Shown here: positions 55,224-64,000 of the stretch, one piece after another | Layout: every line of letters starts with the position of its first letter | Position numbering within the stretch: position 1 is the stretch's first letter | Assembly (NCBI GenBank): GCA_009783265.1 | Contig: WRHM01000001.1 | Span: forward strand, 1-64,000 | DNA from: Oscillospiraceae bacterium | Lineage (GTDB): Bacteria; Bacillota; Clostridia; Oscillospirales; WRJC01 | Direction: 5' to 3' | DNA: 64,000 bases | Notes under the pieces: generated by a model | Database searches by the model: none | Told to the model about the DNA's origin: nothing | The model's input: the letters and a program-made list of their open reading frames with translations, nothing else | Translations under genes and position numbers: made by a program

Positions 55224-57251
55224 TTATTTTCCGGTTATAAAAATCAGCGAAGCCGAACGCGGTTTATCATGGCTGAGCGTATATCCGTTTATCAAATCGC
55301 CGCCCTTAAAACAGCCTATAACGCCTTTGTCAGCGTCCCTCAATTCATATTCTTTTTCAGTATTTAACATTGGCAGCTTGATTTTACATGACGGCATTTC
55401 GCAATCTTCCATTCGAAAAGCGAATAATACGCCTTTGTCAGCTTCCGGGTCATAATACATATAACTTGTCCAGTTTGTTTTATCAGTTTCCGGTTTCCAG
55501 TCTGTCAGGACATAAAAATCTTTAAGTAAAAATTCTTTTACAGAATCCCATTCGTTTAATCCAAAACGCAGCATATCAAAATCGGTGTCCGGGTCTTGCG
55601 TCCACTGGGCAGACAAATGAAAAACAGGCGTATAAGAAGCCCTGAATATATAAACGTCGCGTTTCCCGTCGGCGGCAAGCTGTTCGTTCTGTTCTACCGA
55701 AGCCGCTCCGCATAACGGTATCCATTTATTGAACGACGTAGTCATAGAAAGCCTCAGCGAAGTAGTAGTACGGTCAGAATCGCTCCGCAGCAGCGGCACG
55801 CCGCGCCGCATTGATTCTAAATCGTTGCGTCCCCCGCCGCTCGCGCAGGAATCCACAAACGTGTCTTTGTTATTTTTGCCGCAGTATTCTATGATTTTAT
55901 CCCAGAGCTTATAATGCCCGACTACGGCCTTATTTTCAGTTATTCCCATACGGTTTTCGCCTTCGGATTGGTCTGCGTCCGTCCAGCACTTAGTCGGATA
56001 GCAATTATTATCTTCGCGGTACATGTCCACGCCGTTTTTATCCATCATTGATATAATTCGCCCCGCAGTCCATTCTAAGCATTCGGCATTGCCGATATTG
56101 TTCGAGATAACGCCGTTGCCGTCGGGCATTGCCCATTCGGGTTTATAACCGTAATTTTCGATAAGCCCGTCTACGTGCGTGACGCGTTCCGGCTCGAACC
56201 ATGTAAGGGTTTTCATGCCGTGGTCACGGGCGAAATCTGTCGATTCCCTGAAAGTTTTGTCAGGCCATTTAATTGTGTCAAGTTCCCATGTGCCGACAGT
56301 TCCCCACCAATCGGTATCGACTGTTTTGCCGTAAGGGTCAAAATACCAGCCCGCGTCAAACCATCTGTAACCGGATTTTATTTTTTCGCCGAGCATTTTT
56401 TCAAGCGACGGTTTCCACGTAAAATAACGTTCTGAGATGCTCCCGTCTGAATTAGGGAGACCAGTATCGCCTGATATACAGGTAGTGCTGAACGGTTTTA
56501 GGGGATCTCCTTGCGCGTTCAGGCGCGGCATATTGCAGTTGATATACCAGCTGCGCCATAAATTAGTCGCGTAGTTTTCGTTGCGAATTGTGTATGGAAT
56601 AAATAACATCAGGGCAGTCCTGACGCTTTCGCCCGGCTTGAGATATGCGCATAAATCGTTGGTTCCCGCACCTATGAAATGTGTTTTGCCGCATGCCCCG
56701 ACGTGAAAATCGGCTTCCCATGTCCCTCCCCAGCCAAGCGCAATCAGAGTTCCGCCGTTGCCATGTTCAAGATTATAATACGGGAAATAAATATGCGTGG
56801 GTTTGCCTATACCAGATTTATGATTTACGCCGCTGTCGCTTAATTTATGCTCATAAGGCCTGTATTGGTTCTGATGATCGCCGAGTATTCCGCGTAAAAC
56901 GGGATTTTCACCGGAGAATATCATATCCGCGGACTTTAGGTTGCTTATTATTTCTGTATTTACGCTGCCTGTATTCTGAAACCATATAGTCCATTCATAC
57001 GCTCCGTAATTTTCATAATACGCGGTTTCAACAGTTATTGTAAGATTATCGTCGGCGTTTAAAATAAATATATTTTCTTCTTTTTCGCCTTTGGTTACAG
57101 TTGTTTTGCTCAACTGCCTGAATATATTCCGGTCAAACCCATAATAAGCTGTGCCGTCATATACAAAACTGACAGGCAGAGTTCCGAGATTGCTAATATA
57201 TCCGTCGTATACTTCTCTTGACGCAGGATTTTTGTAATTTGCTGCTGACAT
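55224..57251 (-). CDS. Alpha-galactosidase, GH36 family
   Basis: The 675-residue protein has the GH36 pattern: N-terminal beta-sandwich, then the barrel with YRWFDAGWYFDPYG, MKTLTWFEPERV, the nucleophile-region GVDMYREDNNC (Asp near 405) and the acid/base region SCASGGGRNDLESMRRGVPLLRSDSDRTT (Asp near 490). The usual KxDxNR is MYREDNN here, so the substrate may differ from melibiose. No signal peptide: intracellular. First gene of a six-gene minus-strand operon with a consensus promoter at 57291-57319. Confidence 0.9.
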   Translation of the reverse strand: MSAANYKNPASREVYDGYISNLGTLPVSFVYDGTAYYGFDRNIFRQLSKTTVTKGEKEENIFILNADDNLTITVETAYYENYGAYEWTIWFQNTGSVNTEIISNLKSADMIFSGENPVLRGILGDHQNQYRPYEHKLSDSGVNHKSGIGKPTHIYFPYYNLEHGNGGTLIALGWGGTWEADFHVGACGKTHFIGAGTNDLCAYLKPGESVRTALMLFIPYTIRNENYATNLWRSWYINCNMPRLNAQGDPLKPFSTTCISGDTGLPNSDGSISERYFTWKPSLEKMLGEKIKSGYRWFDAGWYFDPYGKTVDTDWWGTVGTWELDTIKWPDKTFRESTDFARDHGMKTLTWFEPERVTHVDGLIENYGYKPEWAMPDGNGVISNNIGNAECLEWTAGRIISMMDKNGVDMYREDNNCYPTKCWTDADQSEGENRMGITENKAVVGHYKLWDKIIEYCGKNNKDTFVDSCASGGGRNDLESMRRGVPLLRSDSDRTTTSLRLSMTTSFNKWIPLCGAASVEQNEQLAADGKRDVYIFRASYTPVFHLSAQWTQDPDTDFDMLRFGLNEWDSVKEFLLKDFYVLTDWKPETDKTNWTSYMYYDPEADKGVLFAFRMEDCEMPSCKIKLPMLNTEKEYELRDADKGVIGCFKGGDLINGYTLSHDKPRSASLIFITGK

Positions 57252-57290
57252 AAATTATTGACCCCCTGATTTTTATTCTGTTTGAATAAT

Positions 57291-57319
57291 ATTATAATAT
57301 AATATAGTCCCGCTGTCAA
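57291..57319 (-). promoter_or_regulatory. Promoter of the alpha-galactosidase operon
   Basis: Minus strand TTGACA, 17 nt, TATAAT: both hexamers consensus. The -10 sits in an AATATTATAATATAATAT-type near-palindrome, a possible operator. Confidence 0.85.
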
Positions 57320-57349
57320 TAATATTACATCAATAAATCATAGTATTTG

Positions 57350-57397
57350 AGCAAAAACAAATGCCTCAGTTCCTGCTTAAACAAGAAATCGAGGCAT
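57350..57397 (-). terminator. Terminator after the MBOAT gene
   Basis: ATGCCTC and GAGGCAT form the base of a hairpin with an inner TTCTTGTTTAAGCAGGAA stem, followed on the minus strand by TTTGTTTTTG. It separates the MBOAT unit from the alpha-galactosidase operon. Confidence 0.75.
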
Positions 57398-57434
57398 CTA
57401 AATATTTATATTTATTTAACGCGCGAATTATTTA

Positions 57435-58883
57435 TTAAAATCTGAAATACAGGAAAGGATTGAAATCTGACCCGGTCAAAAATATAACGGAAAGTATTAA
57501 TATCGCTATGCAGCCCGCAATACTTACCCAGCTTGCGGCTTGTTTCAGAGGGGATAAATCTTCGCATTCAAAATGATTCTTTTCCTCTCCAAACAACTCT
57601 TTTTTTATAAACGGCAATATGGGCGCGCTGAACAGCATTCCCGATAATATCGCGATTAAGATTATTATATTTAAACTGGCAAGCACGGTATTTAACCCGC
57701 CCGTTGAAAAATTAAACATGCACTTTATATATTCAAGCGCTTTGCCCAAAGTTTCAGCCCTGAAGATAACCCAGCCGATCAGTACGACAAACATAGTATA
57801 AACCCATGTGACGGCGCGGGGAAGTTTTCTCAGGATTTTTCCCCATGCTCCGCGTTCGAGCATCAAAAATACACCGTGATACAATCCCCATACCACAAAC
57901 GACCAGCTTGCGCCGTGCCATAACCCGGTCACCGTAAAAACAATCAAAAGATTTATATATGTCCTGAAAACGCCTTTTCTGTTTCCGCCTAAGGGTATAT
58001 ATAAATAATCCCTAAACCAGCTTGACAGCGATATATGCCATCTTCTCCAGAAATTCTGGACTGTATTTGATATATACGGATAATCAAAGTTTTCTAAGAA
58101 CTCAAACCCGAACATTTTACCCATGCCTATCGCCATGTCCGAATATCCCGAAAAATCGAAATAAATTTGCAGAGCGTAACATATCGCCCCAATCCATGCC
58201 ATAACCGAAGCCGGCGAAGAAGCGTTAAAAGCCCGGTCGGCAAATACGGAGACCTGATTTGCTATAAGAACTTTTTTTGAAAGCCCTATAATAAATCTCT
58301 GCATTCCCGAAGCTATATTGTTTATATTTGATTTTCGGTTTTCAAGCTGTTTTTCTATATCTATATATCTCACGATCGGTCCGGCGATTAATTGCGGAAA
58401 AAAAGATATATATAATGCGAGATTAAAAATATTCTTTTGGAATTTTACTTTGCCGCGATACACGTCGATTACGTAAGACATAATCTGAAAAGTAAAAAAC
58501 GATATGCCTATAGGCAGGGCTATATTTGACTTAATATTTGTTTTGAAAATCCAGTTCAGGTTTTCCGTTAAAAAATTAAAATATTTATAATATCCCAAAA
58601 GATATATATTAAATATAACTGTTGCAGCCAGAGCCAGTCTCTGATAAACCGGCTCAAAATTATTTTCTTTTAAATTATGTATCAAAATACCGAAAAGATA
58701 ATTCATAAGTATAGAATAAAGCATCAGCAATATAACTCTTGGTTCGCCCCAGCCGTAAAAAATCAGCGAAGCGAAAAGCAATAATATATTTTTTGCGGTT
58801 AATAGCTTTTGCGGTATGATATGATACGCCAGTAATACGGCAGGCAGAAATATAAAAAGAAACAGCGTTGAACTGAAAATCAT
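57435..58883 (-). CDS. MBOAT family O-acyltransferase (AlgI-like)
   Basis: The 482-residue protein has about eleven membrane helices and MBOAT signatures: LPIGISFFTFQIMSYVIDVYRG, the RRWHISLSSWFRDYLYIPLGG segment and TGLWHGASW with the catalytic His. AlgI-type MBOATs move acyl groups, usually acetyl, across the membrane for O-acylation of polysaccharides. It is paired with an AlgX/DHHW-like gene, 33 bp upstream in the same unit. Confidence 0.93.
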   Translation of the reverse strand: MIFSSTLFLFIFLPAVLLAYHIIPQKLLTAKNILLLFASLIFYGWGEPRVILLMLYSILMNYLFGILIHNLKENNFEPVYQRLALAATVIFNIYLLGYYKYFNFLTENLNWIFKTNIKSNIALPIGISFFTFQIMSYVIDVYRGKVKFQKNIFNLALYISFFPQLIAGPIVRYIDIEKQLENRKSNINNIASGMQRFIIGLSKKVLIANQVSVFADRAFNASSPASVMAWIGAICYALQIYFDFSGYSDMAIGMGKMFGFEFLENFDYPYISNTVQNFWRRWHISLSSWFRDYLYIPLGGNRKGVFRTYINLLIVFTVTGLWHGASWSFVVWGLYHGVFLMLERGAWGKILRKLPRAVTWVYTMFVVLIGWVIFRAETLGKALEYIKCMFNFSTGGLNTVLASLNIIILIAILSGMLFSAPILPFIKKELFGEEKNHFECEDLSPLKQAASWVSIAGCIAILILSVIFLTGSDFNPFLYFRF

Positions 58884-58916
58884 AAATTTTAGATACCTTT
58901 CGATATTATTTTTAAA

Positions 58917-60329
58917 TTATTTCACAGAATTAAAAATTAAATACTCCCATAGAGAATCAATAATATTAGGTCCCAAATCTAATATTACAATATCGTTTTG
59001 ACCCCATGACGGCGCGTTGCCGCCAATATTATAAATAAACTGTTCGTTGACTTCAAGCAGCACAAATTTTGTTTTATCTATTTCGTGTTTCCAGTTTATG
59101 TCTATATCCCCGCCGTTATTGTAATAATAACCGGACATCTCAGACGCTATCCCGAACGAGCCGAAATAATGATAAAAATCCCCTGTGAAACTGCCTCCCT
59201 GAATAAGCATGTGTTTTATTGCGGGTTTGCCTGTGTTTGACGTGTATGCGTCATGCCAGTAATATTTTTCGTCAACTATGGCGTTTTGCTTTTCTTTTTT
59301 CTTGCCTGAATAAACTATGCCGAAAATATCCATTTCAGGGTTTCCGAATCCGGGAGGGTTTTGGCTGAACCGGATTTCGTCTGCGGCAAGATGCTTGATT
59401 TCTTCGCCTGTCTGACGTTCATATTCTGCGATTATTGCGACGCATGTCTCAAACGAGGCGAATTTGTTCCAGTGTATGCCTGTTTTCGGGAAAGTATTTG
59501 TCAATCCCAAAGATTTATAAAGCGCCGACGAATCAACAAAATAAACTTCTGCTTCTTTAAGAAAATCCACAAATCTCAGATACGGGCGAATATAATCTTC
59601 GGAAATAGTTTTGTTCTGAGCGATATACCAGTCCGGGATATAATCCGGCATGGCCGAGGCTTTGCTTGGGGAAATCGCAACGCAGAAAGCTATATCCCTC
59701 AGGGCGAGTTCGTTCTGGATTTCTTTTAATATTTTAACCCTTGATTTAAGTTCTATGTCAGTTACGTTTATATATTTTTGTGCGTAGCCGTAATATTCGT
59801 TTATATAGCCGTTTTCATAAAGGCAGCCGTTTTTGCCGATTATGACATGCTCCGTCCCCCTGTATCCGTCAGGGTCGTAAAGAATTTCCTGAGGCAGGTT
59901 ATATTCAGGGAATCTTGGCTCGATTATTATAATTTCTTCCGGTTCTTCTTCAGGCTCTTCCTCGGGCGGCTCAATGATGTTATCCGGAGGGACTTTAAGA
60001 AAATTTATATTTACGCTGTCTTTTTTTGCGTCCAGTACCCCGTATATTTCTACTATTTCAGGTCTCAGGGGATATTTTGTGGAAAACCAGTTTTCAAAAT
60101 CTTTTTGAAATTTTCCGATAAAAAACGTACTGATACTGAAACCGGGCAGCTCATAATCTTTTTCGCCATCCAAATCATGCGGCGCCTCGCCTATAATAAA
60201 AAGTAAAATTAAAGGTATTGCTATTATATAAACGAACAGCGTGATCATAACTGCGCTCTTAATGATTTTCAAGTCCGTTTTACTTTGCGGGGGTGAATCC
60301 GTTGTTTCGTTAGATTCGAATTTCGACAT
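58917..60329 (-). CDS. AlgX/DHHW-like extracytoplasmic acyltransferase partner
   Basis: The 470-residue protein has an N-terminal membrane anchor (about 25-50), an acidic low-complexity insert near residue 130 (EEEPEEEPEEIIIIEP) and an SGNH-type domain. Motifs are VIGKNGCLYE, ISPSKASAMPDYIP, TGIHWNKFA (the HW motif of AlgX/AlgJ/DHHW) and LIQGGSFTGDF, which contains the probable Ser nucleophile. It should accept the acyl group from the MBOAT and place it on an exported polysaccharide. First gene of the two-gene unit. Confidence 0.85.
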   Translation of the reverse strand: MSKFESNETTDSPPQSKTDLKIIKSAVMITLFVYIIAIPLILLFIIGEAPHDLDGEKDYELPGFSISTFFIGKFQKDFENWFSTKYPLRPEIVEIYGVLDAKKDSVNINFLKVPPDNIIEPPEEEPEEEPEEIIIIEPRFPEYNLPQEILYDPDGYRGTEHVIIGKNGCLYENGYINEYYGYAQKYINVTDIELKSRVKILKEIQNELALRDIAFCVAISPSKASAMPDYIPDWYIAQNKTISEDYIRPYLRFVDFLKEAEVYFVDSSALYKSLGLTNTFPKTGIHWNKFASFETCVAIIAEYERQTGEEIKHLAADEIRFSQNPPGFGNPEMDIFGIVYSGKKKEKQNAIVDEKYYWHDAYTSNTGKPAIKHMLIQGGSFTGDFYHYFGSFGIASEMSGYYYNNGGDIDINWKHEIDKTKFVLLEVNEQFIYNIGGNAPSWGQNDIVILDLGPNIIDSLWEYLIFNSVK

Positions 60330-60381
60330 AAAAAACTCCTTGTTTCCGTTCTGAAAAAATTATTTGAATTATATATTATAT

Positions 60382-60410
60382 ATAATATCATGGTTTTCGT
60401 GAAAATTCAA
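60382..60410 (-). promoter_or_regulatory. Possible promoter of the AlgX-MBOAT unit
   Basis: Minus strand TTGAAT, 17 nt, TATTAT, about 50 nt before the start codon. Confidence 0.45.
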
Positions 60411-60558
60411 TTTATTTTAAAAAATATCGGCGGATAATATTGTTTTATTTAAACCGGAAATGTGAAAAACGCAAATAATCGTTGCTTTACTTTATAATTT
60501 TTTAATGATAGAATATAAATATATGCTTATATTTTATAATACGGAGATTATATATTTT

Positions 60559-62139
60559 ATGAAAAGGCTTAATATAATGTTTGCCTCAGAAGAGAATTTC
60601 AATAAATGGATTTATAACAGGTCGGACTGGGAACAAACCAGAAAAGATTTGAATATGACGGAAGTTATAAATTATTTTGAAAAAAGCTCAAAAGATTTCC
60701 CGGCCGAATATTTGTATAAGCCCTGCTTAGAGCAAACAGACGCGGATTACAGATTGGAAATAATGGACGAACTTTTGGCCGATGGGGAATTGTTTAAAAA
60801 TATATCTGATTTTTGTATTCTTATAAGAAGATTCAAAATGCTTCTGCGCGATTTTAAAGAAGAAAAACATGAAATTCAAAAGCAATACAGGTTTTTATTG
60901 CTATGCGGAGAATTTACGGTAATAGCAGGCAATTTAAAAATAATACTTTCAGAAGCCAAGTCCGGGGGTCTGAAAGCATTATATGATTTCTGTTCTGAAA
61001 TTACAGGCGATGAAAAAATTAAATTTATGGATAAAGAATCCGGCTGCCTGATTAACGAGATAAATATTATATTAAAAAATACGGGAACCGCAATAAACCG
61101 GGCTGAAAAGATACTCACAGTTATTGACTGCGAAGAAGCTGGAGAAGCCGATCTCCTAAAAGAAGAAATTTTTGACTTGTACGGGATAAAAATAAAAGAC
61201 GGGTTTTCAATAGTAGACCCGCTGCCTTTATCTTATCTTGAGGAAAAAGTTTTGGGAATTTTAATAGAAAATCATGAAGAAACTTTTTTGAACCTGAAAG
61301 CATTTTTTGACGTTTATAATTCCGACGGGCAAATTATGGATAACATAAAAATTATCGCGGATCTGCTTCCGCAGTTTATATTTTATATCACATATCTGGA
61401 ATTTGTCAAAAATGCCGGACAAAACAGATTGCCGGTATGCAGGCCGGTTTTCGGCGAGGACGGTTTTTATGCTGTTGATGGCGCGGGAATTGCCCTGATT
61501 ATAAAATTTTTCGCCGAAAAATATCCTGTTGAAAATATTATATGCAATGATATAAAACTGCCAAAAAGCGGGACGTTTATTTTATCGGGACCAAATCAGG
61601 GAGGGAAAACTATTTATCTTAAAATGGCAGGGTCTTCAGCTTATCTGGCAAAATGCGGCTGTTATGTATTCTGCAGGGAATGCCGCTTGCCGTTTTACGA
61701 TAATATCCTGACTCATTTTTTGCAGAAAGAAATTTTAGGTAAAAGCCGTTTAATTGAAGAAATCGAAAGAATAGAAGTGCTTTCCCGGCAATTCAGCAGG
61801 GACAGTCTTGTTTTATTAAACGAAAGTTTTACAAGCACAAGAAGAAAAGACAGCGTAGATATTGCAGTTCACTATATCAAAAAATTTGACGAAACCGGCT
61901 GTTCTGTGGGGTTTGTCAGTCATTTTTATGAAATACCGGAGATATATAAAAACGGTGAAAATAATATTATCTCTCTGAGGAGCGGAATCGGCGAAAACGG
62001 CATGAGGACATATAAAATTTCAGAGCAGAAAGGCGACGGTTTCGCATACGCGCGCGATATAGCGCAAAACTGCGGCATGACATATAAACAGTTGATTGCC
62101 GATATAACAAATAATATAAAAACAGCGGGGAAAAAGTGA
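60559..62139 (+). CDS. MutS-core ATPase, first of a pair
   Basis: From ATG at 60559 the protein has about 526 residues. The N-terminal half is helical, like MutS domains III/IV (lever and clamp); the C-terminal half is a MutS-type ABC ATPase with Walker A LSGPNQGGKT near residue 344 and Walker B SLVLLNESFTST, then SHFYE as the H-loop. It lacks the mismatch-binding domain I and the MutS2 Smr domain. The Walker B Asp is Asn (LLNE for LLDE). A second ATG (60577, AAAAGG upstream) is possible. Its stop overlaps the next gene's start by 4 bp. Confidence 0.83.
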   Translation: MKRLNIMFASEENFNKWIYNRSDWEQTRKDLNMTEVINYFEKSSKDFPAEYLYKPCLEQTDADYRLEIMDELLADGELFKNISDFCILIRRFKMLLRDFKEEKHEIQKQYRFLLLCGEFTVIAGNLKIILSEAKSGGLKALYDFCSEITGDEKIKFMDKESGCLINEINIILKNTGTAINRAEKILTVIDCEEAGEADLLKEEIFDLYGIKIKDGFSIVDPLPLSYLEEKVLGILIENHEETFLNLKAFFDVYNSDGQIMDNIKIIADLLPQFIFYITYLEFVKNAGQNRLPVCRPVFGEDGFYAVDGAGIALIIKFFAEKYPVENIICNDIKLPKSGTFILSGPNQGGKTIYLKMAGSSAYLAKCGCYVFCRECRLPFYDNILTHFLQKEILGKSRLIEEIERIEVLSRQFSRDSLVLLNESFTSTRRKDSVDIAVHYIKKFDETGCSVGFVSHFYEIPEIYKNGENNIISLRSGIGENGMRTYKISEQKGDGFAYARDIAQNCGMTYKQLIADITNNIKTAGKK

Positions 62140-63707
62140 TGAAAAATATAGATTTGCTTTATTTTGACAATAAAAATAATAATTATCAGCCTGCCGACGC
62201 AGGGCGCGTGAATGATTTATTTATATCTGACATGGGAATTGAGCATATTAAAAATTTAGAGGGATTTTTCGGTTCTGAAACATATAATATTTTTATAAAT
62301 ACTATAAGCGTCCCGTTGACAGACGCCGAGAAAATAAAAGAACGCCAGAATATTTTGAAAGATTTTATGGAATATCCGGGGATTGCCCAAAAAATGAAAT
62401 CTATATGCGACGAGATAAAAATAAACAAATGCCAGTCTCCTGAAACCGACGCAAAACAAAGGATGATAGATTTTCGGAATATTTTATATAGTTCGATGGA
62501 TGTTTCGCATGAGCTTGCCAAACAGCTTACGCACAGGGACTTTCAAAGCGATTCGCTTAAAGATTTGAGAAATCAGCTTGATTGCCGCGAAAAAACAGAA
62601 AAAGTAAAAGAACGCATAAACGCTATAGTTGATCTGTGTTTAAATGACAATCTTGTTTTAAATATAGAATACGGCTCCGGGTTTAAATTTAAAAACGCGT
62701 ATATATATTCCGGCGAAAATAATAATAAGCAGGAAATAAAAGAAAACGCTATATTAAAATTTTTTCAAAACAGAATCCCCAAACAAAAAGAAATCGTCAG
62801 CGGTTTTTATTACAACGAAAACTTTTTAGTGGCGGAAGAAGTAGAGGGAGAAAAAGGAATAATACCGTTGATAGCTCCGTATTTTGTATCTGTAATCTCA
62901 AATTTGAACAGGCATATACTTAATTTTTGCGCGTCATTATCCAAACATCTTTCGTTTTATATAGCTTGTATAGAAATCGTAAAATTCATGGAAAACAATA
63001 ATATAAAAACAGTTTATCCTGAATTTCACGGCGGCGAAAAAGGCATAAACGCGAAAAATCTATACGATTTTGGGCTTCTGCTGCCCAAACCAGACCAAGA
63101 GAATAATAATATTAATTCCGTAACTCCAAATGATTTTGACGACAGCGGAAATAATATATATTTAATTTCCGGGGCGAATCAGGGAGGTAAAACAACTTTT
63201 TTGAAAAGTATCGGAATCGCGCAGTTATTTGCGCAGGCAGGATTAAAAATACCTGCCGAAGAATATAAATGCCCGGTATTCAATAATTTTTTCAGCCATT
63301 TCCCGAAAGACGAAGACGAAGCTTTAAATTTCGGCAAATTAGCCGAAGAACTTACCCGTCTAAAAAAAGATATGCCGATAATAACGGACAACGCTCTTGT
63401 TTTATTAAACGAATCGTTCGCGACTACAACAGAAACTGAAGGATTTGAAATTGCGGCGGATATGCTTAAGGCTGTATCTGCATCTGAAACGCCGCCGAAA
63501 ATTTTATTTGTTACGCATAATTATCAGTTATTGAAAAAACGTCATGAAATCGGCAGGCTTTTAGAGCGTGAAACAAAAATAAAGAGTCTGATTGTATCAG
63601 AAGGGAAAAACACAACAGACAGGACATATAAAATAATCGAGGGCGAACCGCAGGAAAATATTAATACCGCAGGTTTTTTAAATAATCTGTTTTTTACAGG
63701 GTCTTGA
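62136..63707 (+). CDS. MutS-core ATPase, second of a pair
   Basis: The 523-residue protein has the same plan as the gene before it: helical N-terminal half and MutS-like ATPase with LISGANQGGKTTFLKS near residue 346, Walker B ALVLLNESFATTTETEG and a THNYQ H-loop. Sequence identity between the two is modest, so they diverged long ago but kept synteny. The 4-bp overlap suggests stoichiometric production and a heterodimer, like MutSalpha or MSH4-MSH5. No MutL is near. Role in DNA repair or recombination is inferred only from the fold. Confidence 0.83.
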   Translation: MMKNIDLLYFDNKNNNYQPADAGRVNDLFISDMGIEHIKNLEGFFGSETYNIFINTISVPLTDAEKIKERQNILKDFMEYPGIAQKMKSICDEIKINKCQSPETDAKQRMIDFRNILYSSMDVSHELAKQLTHRDFQSDSLKDLRNQLDCREKTEKVKERINAIVDLCLNDNLVLNIEYGSGFKFKNAYIYSGENNNKQEIKENAILKFFQNRIPKQKEIVSGFYYNENFLVAEEVEGEKGIIPLIAPYFVSVISNLNRHILNFCASLSKHLSFYIACIEIVKFMENNNIKTVYPEFHGGEKGINAKNLYDFGLLLPKPDQENNNINSVTPNDFDDSGNNIYLISGANQGGKTTFLKSIGIAQLFAQAGLKIPAEEYKCPVFNNFFSHFPKDEDEALNFGKLAEELTRLKKDMPIITDNALVLLNESFATTTETEGFEIAADMLKAVSASETPPKILFVTHNYQLLKKRHEIGRLLERETKIKSLIVSEGKNTTDRTYKIIEGEPQENINTAGFLNNLFFTGS

Positions 63708-63776
63708 AATATTATAAATAAAAAATATTTATTTTTAAGGCTTAAAAGAGGTCTATTGCTTATTTACAGAAAACAG

Positions 63777-63998
63777 CTAACAAAACTCTTTTAAAATATC
63801 TTTTTTGATTTCTAATCGCATGGTTTTATTAACAAGTTCGCATACCCGTAAATTACCGTAAAAACCTATAACAAGCCCCGCGTCAACATGCGACAGATTA
63901 TAATATGCTTCGAGTATATACCGCATATCCGAAACTGCAAACGCGCTTGCTTCTTCAATCGTAGCCGCCGACGCCGTCGTTGAGATTATATCGTCTGA
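63777..63998 (-). CDS. C-terminal fragment of an unrecognised protein (runs off the window)
   Basis: The minus strand is open from the right edge to a TAG at 63777-63779, giving 73 residues (SDDIISTTASAATIEEASAF ... MRLEIKKDILKEFC). It is missing from the ORF track because its start is outside. Codon use and composition look like coding sequence. I do not recognise the family. It converges with the MutS-core pair. Confidence 0.55.
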   Translation of the reverse strand, partial: SDDIISTTASAATIEEASAFAVSDMRYILEAYYNLSHVDAGLVIGFYGNLRVCELVNKTMRLEIKKDILKEFC

Positions 63999-64000
63999 TA

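Overview
The window looks like a chromosomal segment of an AT-rich anaerobic Gram-positive bacterium, most likely an uncultured gut member of the Bacillota, class Clostridia. The evidence is a single-chain pyruvate:ferredoxin oxidoreductase, an LTA-synthase-like enzyme, large Cna-B/InlB-repeat surface proteins with C-terminal anchors, strong AGGAGG-type ribosome binding sites, and many glycan-utilisation genes (Gfo/Idh/MocA, DUF4838, GH36). Species cannot be read from the sequence alone.

Layout. 1-1.5 kb: 5' two thirds of a 16S rRNA gene on the minus strand, with an expanded V1 region, leader and promoter. 1.5-7.9 kb: minus-strand housekeeping genes (B12/radical SAM, Nif3-like, methionine-gamma-lyase-like, DUF1273/YpsA, Gfo/Idh/MocA, LysR). 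8.1-10.8 kb: LTA-synthase-like protein and an ArsR-like regulator with a three-site operator. 10.9-15.4 kb: nifJ and a small membrane protein. 15.8-30.1 kb: one 4764-residue surface adhesin. 30.2-31.4 kb: rplJ-rplL with an L10 leader and attenuator. 31.4-35.6 kb: an LRR-XpaC-like fusion, a glutaredoxin-like protein, a membrane-tethered PstS-like protein, a HAD-IIA phosphatase and a P-loop kinase. 35.7-57.3 kb: glycan and sugar-acid metabolism on both strands (TIM-barrel isomerases, NahK-like kinase, sulfatase-fold enzyme, three Gfo/Idh/MocA enzymes counting the one at 5.8 kb, SIS proteins, BadF-type kinase, DUF4838 protein, GH36 alpha-galactosidase), with two surface proteins (RCC1 repeats; transglutaminase plus LRR). 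57.4-60.3 kb: MBOAT plus AlgX/DHHW-like pair for polysaccharide O-acylation. 60.5-63.7 kb: two overlapping MutS-core ATPase genes. The right edge holds the C-terminal end of an unrecognised minus-strand gene.

How the genes fit together. The minus-strand run from the alpha-galactosidase to the DUF4838 protein (57.25 to 49.7 kb) reads as one operon: an exo-glycosidase releases sugar, a BadF/NagK-type kinase phosphorylates it, and two paralogous SIS proteins isomerise or bind the phosphosugar. The plus-strand sets supply oxidoreductases and isomerases for unusual sugars or sugar acids, plus surface proteins. Three divergent sortase-type tails (NPHTAD, SPKNGD, VPVTGD) suggest a shared anchoring route.

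Main novelty. Three places in the glycan region share a left motif (near ACGYAGRAAATTTATAT) just after the stop of one gene and a right motif (TAATAAGCATTTTCT) just before the start of the next. They bracket different contents: a toxin/antitoxin-like pair plus Nudix gene, a short palindromic element, and a membrane-protein gene. This looks like an unrecognised family of small cassettes or MITE-like elements with changing cargo. Other notable items are a palindromic element inserted in frame in a radical SAM gene, a higher-order A-B-C domain repeat in the giant adhesin, a Thr in place of the sulfatase Cys/Ser, and the MutS-core pair.
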